Of a stretch of 16,217 nt of DNA, positions 12,944-16,217 are shown in pieces. Source of the DNA: Oscillospiraceae bacterium. GTDB lineage: Bacteria > Bacillota > Clostridia > Oscillospirales > UBA644. A program made the translations under genes and the position numbers. Positions within the stretch are counted from its first letter, which is position 1; every line of letters begins with the position of its first letter. The stretch spans positions 1 to 16,217 of the forward strand of contig SVMP01000032.1 of the NCBI GenBank assembly GCA_015067385.1, written 5' to 3'. The notes beneath the pieces were generated by a model, which was given only the letters and a program-made list of their open reading frames with translations, was not told the DNA's origin and did no database searches.

Positions 12944-13489
12944 ATGAATAATCATCGAAAACTTCTGAAAATGATTCTTGCCGCACTCTTTCTGGCTCTT
13001 GCATACATTATGCCTTTTTTGACGGGACAAATTCCCGAGATCGGCTCAATGCTTTGCCCGATGCATTTCCCGGTGCTTCTTTGCGGTTTTATCTGCGGTC
13101 CTGTTTGGGGCCTTGTTGTCGGCGCTGTCTCTCCGCTTCTTCGGTCTGTTTTAACAGGGGGCTTCCCTCCGATGTTTCCGACGGCTGTCTGCATGGCTTT
13201 CGAGCTTGCTGCCTACGGCTTTGTTTCGGGATTGATGCATCGGCTCCTTCCTCGAAAAAAACCGTTCATCTATTGCTCTCTCCTTATCGCTATGACGGTC
13301 GGCAGACTTATCTGGGGCGTTGCTATGTTCGTTTGTGTCGGAACCGGCGGTGAAAGCTTTACGTTTGCCGCATTTCTTGCAGGGGCGGTAACCAATGCCG
13401 TTCCGGGCATAATTGCGCAGGTCGTCCTGATCCCAATTCTTGTGATGGCGCTTGATGATTCAAAAATTCTGAAAATTAATGATAAATAA
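12944..13489 (+). CDS. ECF transporter S component (substrate unknown)
   Basis: A 181-residue integral membrane protein with five to six hydrophobic segments (about 10-27, 40-62, 75-98, 104-122, 130-148, 155-172), fitting the S-component fold of energy-coupling factor vitamin transporters. The amphipathic start MNNHRKLLKMILAALFLALAY, with small residues spaced on one face (AALFLALA), resembles the first helix that docks on EcfT. The conserved run IGSMLCPMHFPVLLCGFICGP (33-53) is common in clostridial S components of unassigned substrate. No EcfA or EcfT is nearby, so it would share a group II ECF module encoded elsewhere. Initiation appears to lack a strong Shine-Dalgarno. The cotranscribed FMN-binding-type protein hints weakly at a flavin or pyridoxal-related ligand. 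Confidence 0.82.
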   Translation: MNNHRKLLKMILAALFLALAYIMPFLTGQIPEIGSMLCPMHFPVLLCGFICGPVWGLVVGAVSPLLRSVLTGGFPPMFPTAVCMAFELAAYGFVSGLMHRLLPRKKPFIYCSLLIAMTVGRLIWGVAMFVCVGTGGESFTFAAFLAGAVTNAVPGIIAQVVLIPILVMALDDSKILKINDK

Positions 13490-13513
13490 TGATAATGTTA
13501 AGGAGAATGTACA

Positions 13514-13906
13514 ATGAAGAGAGTTTATGATTTTCTTAAAAAAGCAGAGGTTTATTATTTGGCGACCGTTGAAAACGATCAGCCGAGAGTTCGTCCTTTC
13601 GGTACCGTTAATGAGTTCGAAGGCAAGCTTTACATTCAGACAGGCAAGGTAAAACCCGTATGCCGTCAGATCGCCGCAAATCCGAAAGCAGAGATCTGCG
13701 CATTTAAGGACGGTGCATGGATACGCGTCGCTTGCGAACTTGTTGAAGATAACAGAGTTGAGGCAAAGAAATCGATGCTTGACGCATATCCGAATCTTCG
13801 CGGCATGTACGATGAAAACGACGACAACACACAGGTCTTCTATATGAATAACGCCGTTGCAACATTCAGCGCATTCGGTAAGACCCCCGAGATCGTTGAG
13901 TTTTAA
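13514..13906 (+). CDS. Pyridoxamine 5'-phosphate oxidase-like FMN-binding split-barrel protein
   Basis: A 130-residue protein of the PNPOx-like split beta-barrel superfamily, expected to bind FMN as a dimer. Typical features are VYYLATVENDQPRVRPFGTV (13-32, first strands with the R-P-x-G-x-V phosphate-contact region), KLYIQTGKVKPVCRQIAANPKAEIC (38-62, the block ending in NP-K-x-E-I) and WIRVACELVEDN (69-80). The C-terminal strand AVATFSAF closes the barrel. Small members of this type are often annotated as nitroimidazole-resistance or general flavin reductase-like proteins; a true PdxH is unlikely because the protein is too short and lacks the C-terminal PNPOx dimer domain. The ATG is 24 nt after the S-component stop with AAGGAG before it, and a terminator follows, so the two genes form an operon. 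Confidence 0.87.
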   Translation: MKRVYDFLKKAEVYYLATVENDQPRVRPFGTVNEFEGKLYIQTGKVKPVCRQIAANPKAEICAFKDGAWIRVACELVEDNRVEAKKSMLDAYPNLRGMYDENDDNTQVFYMNNAVATFSAFGKTPEIVEF

Positions 13907-13915
13907 TTAAACAGT

Positions 13916-13966
13916 AAAAAATATCAACCGCCAATACGGAATTTTCCTGTATAGGCGGTTGTTTTA
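13916..13966. terminator. Bidirectional terminator between convergent operons
   Basis: CAACCGCC (13925-13932) pairs with GGCGGTTG (13954-13961), and the stem continues inward after one mismatch. TTTTAATT follows on the plus strand and, in the other direction, ATATTTTTTAC follows on the minus strand. It serves both the FMN-binding gene and the hydrolase gene. Confidence 0.92.
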
Positions 13967-13980
13967 ATTATAATATTTAG

Positions 13981-14595
13981 CTATTCGGAAAGCAGCCATT
14001 CGTAAATTTCGGGGTTAAAATATGTCGGATCCCATGCATTGTGGTCAACTCCGCTGTAGAGCGTCAGTTTTGCGGTGCCCCCGTGTTTGTTTACGGCATC
14101 TACCATCTTTTGACTTTCATCGGGATATACGATAGGGTCTTTGTCTCCGTGAAATGCCCAAACCTGAGCTTTTATTTGATCCGCATTCCAGTACATTCCG
14201 CCGCCGCAGCATATTATTGCCTTGTTGAAAACCTTGTTGAGAGACATTAAAAGCTGCCAAGCCCCATATCCACCCATGCTCGCACCTGACAGGTATACTT
14301 TATCTTTATCGATATACGGCAAAGAAACAAGATTCAGGATCGTTTCTGTAAGATGTTCAAATATATCAAACCAGGTTTTTTCTTTGCAATAAGGTAAAAA
14401 CATAACAAACGGAAAATCCTCTGTCTTTTCTGCATACCTCATAATAGCCTGATTTTTAAGACATGTCGGGTCGCTGTTTCGGGAACCTGCACCATGTAAA
14501 TGAATTATGAGCGGATATTTTTTTCCTTCATGAAAATCATTGGGAAAACAAGCTAAATAATCTATTTCCCCCGATGATTCAGTTTTGATCATCAT
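13981..14595 (-). CDS. Small alpha/beta hydrolase (esterase/dienelactone hydrolase-like)
   Basis: A 204-residue serine hydrolase without signal peptide. The oxyanion strand is PLIIHLHGAGSRN (28-40) and the nucleophile elbow is SGASMGG with Ser106. Asp153 (HGDKDPIV, 149-156) and His185 (SGVDHNAW, 181-188) complete the triad. The layout matches the prolyl-oligopeptidase/PHB-depolymerase-like small esterases (phospholipase/carboxylesterase family), often acting on acylated sugars or peptides, but no substrate can be assigned. The gene starts 15 nt after the aldo/keto reductase stop. AAAGGG precedes the tandem ATGATG (14595-14590), so the second ATG is an equally possible start. It is the last gene of a two-gene operon. 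Confidence 0.85.
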   Translation of the reverse strand: MMIKTESSGEIDYLACFPNDFHEGKKYPLIIHLHGAGSRNSDPTCLKNQAIMRYAEKTEDFPFVMFLPYCKEKTWFDIFEHLTETILNLVSLPYIDKDKVYLSGASMGGYGAWQLLMSLNKVFNKAIICCGGGMYWNADQIKAQVWAFHGDKDPIVYPDESQKMVDAVNKHGGTAKLTLYSGVDHNAWDPTYFNPEIYEWLLSE

Positions 14596-14610
14596 TTGAA
14601 AATAACCCTT

Positions 14611-15528
14611 TCATGAAAATAATTTGTCTATATCTTTTTTCTGCAATGAGAAAACTTCCATTGCCTCAAGAAGTCTTTCCGTGCGTGAGATGCCTAAAAT
14701 GGGGTATGCTTTTACATCTTTATCGTAAAGCAGATAAGCCAGCGAAACAGCGGTAGGGGAGACACCTGTTTCTTCTGAAACCGACAATATGAGCTCTGCG
14801 CGCCTCTTTGTTTCGGGGTTTATGTATGTTCGAACCAACCCGTCGGACAGCCCCTCGTATCCTTTGTTTTGTATATGAGAAAAAAGTCCCTGTGCTTGTG
14901 CTGTATATGCCATAACGGGAATTTTGTTTGTTGCGTAGCCTGCGTGTTGTGTGCCGTCCATCGCCACCAGTGTCTGATCGTACACGCCTTCTTTGTTTAT
15001 CGCTGCGCCGTTCCAAAATATCTGACTTACGGAAAATTCGGACATGCCGTTTCTTTTGGCAAACACATTTGCTTCGTTTATTCGTTCAACTGTCCAATTT
15101 GATGCGCCGATAAAACGTGTTTTTCCTTCTTTGACAAGTCTGTCAAGAATCGGCATAATGTTTTCCACGGGCTGATCTTCATCGTCACGGTGCAGAAAAT
15201 ATATGTCAATATAGTCTGTTTTTAAGTAGCGGAGTGAGTTTTCTATATCAAAACATATATCTTTTTCCGTTATTCTGCGGTTCCAATCGGGAATTGACGG
15301 ATGTCCGCCTTTTGTTGCGATCGTAATATTGTAACGTATACCTCGGTCGCTGACCCAATCGCCGATCGTCTGTTCCGATAATCCCATACCATAGACGGCG
15401 GCTGTGTCAATGAGATTGCCACCTCTGTCGATATATGCGTCAAGAATAGTAAAGGCAGTCTCGCGGGAAATACCTGTCCCAAACGGAGCCGTACCCAATG
15501 CAAGAGCGGAAAGATTTGTCTGAAACAT
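14611..15528 (-). CDS. Aldo/keto reductase
   Basis: A 305-residue NADPH-dependent (beta/alpha)8-barrel reductase. The catalytic tetrad is complete: Asp41 and Tyr46 in NLIDTAAVYG (38-47), Lys73 in ATKGGH (71-76) and His113 in IYFLHRDD (109-116). Also present are the cofactor-side blocks FIGASNW and IPVMAYTAQAQGLFS, and the C-terminal NADP-binding run YPILGISRTERLLEA. The first residues (NLSALALGTAPFGTG) are the usual AKR entrance hairpin. Overall it resembles the YajO/Tas/YghZ-type bacterial AKRs of unspecific carbonyl reduction; the physiological substrate is unknown. AAGGAG lies 7 nt before the ATG. First gene of an operon with the hydrolase at 13981-14595. Confidence 0.92.
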   Translation of the reverse strand: MFQTNLSALALGTAPFGTGISRETAFTILDAYIDRGGNLIDTAAVYGMGLSEQTIGDWVSDRGIRYNITIATKGGHPSIPDWNRRITEKDICFDIENSLRYLKTDYIDIYFLHRDDEDQPVENIMPILDRLVKEGKTRFIGASNWTVERINEANVFAKRNGMSEFSVSQIFWNGAAINKEGVYDQTLVAMDGTQHAGYATNKIPVMAYTAQAQGLFSHIQNKGYEGLSDGLVRTYINPETKRRAELILSVSEETGVSPTAVSLAYLLYDKDVKAYPILGISRTERLLEAMEVFSLQKKDIDKLFS

Positions 15529-15558
15529 TTTTTTCTCCTTGTTGATCGTTTTTACGGT

Positions 15559-15587
15559 ATTATAACATATTTTTTCCCTTAATGCAA
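15559..15587 (-). promoter_or_regulatory. Promoter of the aldo/keto reductase operon
   Basis: On the minus strand TTGCAT (15587-15582), 17-bp spacer, TGT then TATAAT (15564-15559). The start near 15552 gives a leader of about 24 nt. Identical CGATCAAC octamers flank the promoter at 15597-15590 and 15548-15541, 49 bp apart in direct orientation, a possible regulator site of low certainty. Confidence 0.8.
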
Positions 15588-15681
15588 CGGTTGATCGAAA
15601 AGAATAACGGGTGAAACAAAAAATATCTTAATATCAATATGACAGCTTGAGATGAAGGAATGTTAATCAAACAGACAGATC

Positions 15682-15722
15682 AAAAAGCCGACGAGAAATA
15701 AAAATCTCATCGGCTCGTTTTT
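15682..15722. terminator. Terminator of pilT (bidirectional shape)
   Basis: AGCCGACGAGA (15686-15696) pairs with TCTCATCGGCT (15705-15715), 11 bp with one G-T or A-C position, around an A-rich loop. On the minus strand TTTTTGATC follows the stem, about 40 nt after the pilT stop. On the plus strand CGTTTTTATT follows. Confidence 0.9.
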
Positions 15723-15752
15723 ATTGTTTTACGTGATAATACAGCTTGACTG

Positions 15753-16217
15753 TTATTTCCCCTGTATATGTCTTTGTATCAACTCAGGATGGTCTGCATA
15801 ATCGATAGCTGTTTCTTTTGTTATTAAACCTTTTTTGTACAGTTCCAATATTGATGAATCCATTGAAAGCATACCGTCATTTTTTCCTGTTGCAACGGCA
15901 TTTTCGATCTGATATATTTTATTATCTCTTATCATGTTTCGTATCGCAGGTGTAATATGCATTACTTCAAAAGCAGGTATGATGTTATCTGATTTGTCCG
16001 GAAGCATTTGTTGAGAAACAACCGTTTTTAATACGGTTGCAAGTTGGAACCGTACTTGCGCCTGATATTCGGATGAGAAAGAGTCGATGACCCTGTCTAT
16101 TGCGTTTATTGCGCCTTTGGTATGCATCGTTGCAATTACGGTATGTCCTGTTTCTGCGGCGGTAATCGCTGTTTTTATTGTTTCGGCATCACGCATTTCT
16201 CCAAGCAGGATAACGTC
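15753..16217 (-). CDS. pilT: Type IV pilus retraction ATPase PilT, C-terminal part (5' end outside window)
   Basis: Only the last 154 codons are present, and the frame is open to the window edge. It starts in Walker B, DVILLGEMRD, followed by the His box GHTVIATMHTKGAINAIDR. VRFQLATVLKTVVSQQMLP and HITPAIRNMIRDNKIYQIENA match the PilT C-terminal domain; AIRNMIRD corresponds to the AIRNLIRE segment characteristic of PilT rather than PilB. PilT is a cytoplasmic hexameric ATPase that depolymerises type IV pili for twitching motility, seen in Clostridia as well as Proteobacteria. A terminator follows the stop. No other pilus gene is visible in the window, so its operon lies to the right. Confidence 0.94.
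   Translation of the reverse strand, partial: DVILLGEMRDAETIKTAITAAETGHTVIATMHTKGAINAIDRVIDSFSSEYQAQVRFQLATVLKTVVSQQMLPDKSDNIIPAFEVMHITPAIRNMIRDNKIYQIENAVATGKNDGMLSMDSSILELYKKGLITKETAIDYADHPELIQRHIQGK

Noticed and set aside
1..16217. CRISPR array, insertion sequence, prophage or toxin-antitoxin system
   Set aside because: No regularly spaced repeats, transposase, integrase, phage genes or paired small toxin/antitoxin frames were found.

Overview
The window looks like chromosomal DNA of a low-to-moderate-GC Gram-positive anaerobe of the Clostridia (Oscillospiraceae-like gut Firmicute). Evidence for this: strong AAGGAG-type ribosome-binding sites, SigA-type TTGACA/TATAAT promoters with 17-bp spacers, an SDR-type fructuronate reductase as in Firmicutes, a BmrCD/LmrCD-like heterodimeric exporter, a stand-alone ECF S component and a PilT gene. 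The genus cannot be fixed from the sequence alone. No phage, insertion sequence, CRISPR array or origin is seen.

Layout. 1-690: two identical tRNA-Leu(GAG) genes on the minus strand, each with a perfect consensus promoter, then a divergent promoter framed by two dyads. 691-2023 (+): two GNAT acetyltransferases in one operon. 2167-5794 (+): a hexuronate catabolic operon, uxuA-uxuB-eda-kdgK, which together turn D-fructuronate into D-mannonate, 2-keto-3-deoxygluconate (KDG), KDPG and finally pyruvate plus glyceraldehyde-3-phosphate. It ends in a strong terminator. 5863-7764 (-): a secreted, C-terminally anchored 5'-nucleotidase-like metallophosphoesterase. 7874-8527 (-): a third GNAT. 8528-8743: a hairpin-rich non-coding stretch. 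8744-12682 (-): an operon of a MarR repressor and two half-size ABC exporters with the asymmetric ATP sites of a heterodimeric drug pump. 12944-13906 (+): an ECF S component and an FMN-binding split-barrel protein, transcribed divergently from the marR operon. 13981-15528 (-): an aldo/keto reductase followed by a small alpha/beta hydrolase. 15753-16217 (-): the 3' part of pilT, cut by the window edge.

Most genes are ordinary. The least explained signals are RNA- or operator-like. (i) Two unrelated genes, eda and marR, share a leader in which the Shine-Dalgarno lies 33-34 nt before the ATG. In each, one CTTTC segment can pair either with a GAAAG overlapping the Shine-Dalgarno or with a second GAAAG downstream of it, giving a possible two-state translation switch. 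(ii) There is a cluster of hairpins between the ABC operon and the GNAT at 7874. (iii) A GTTGC/GCAAC operator array sits just downstream of the marR -10. I found no clear large undescribed system.
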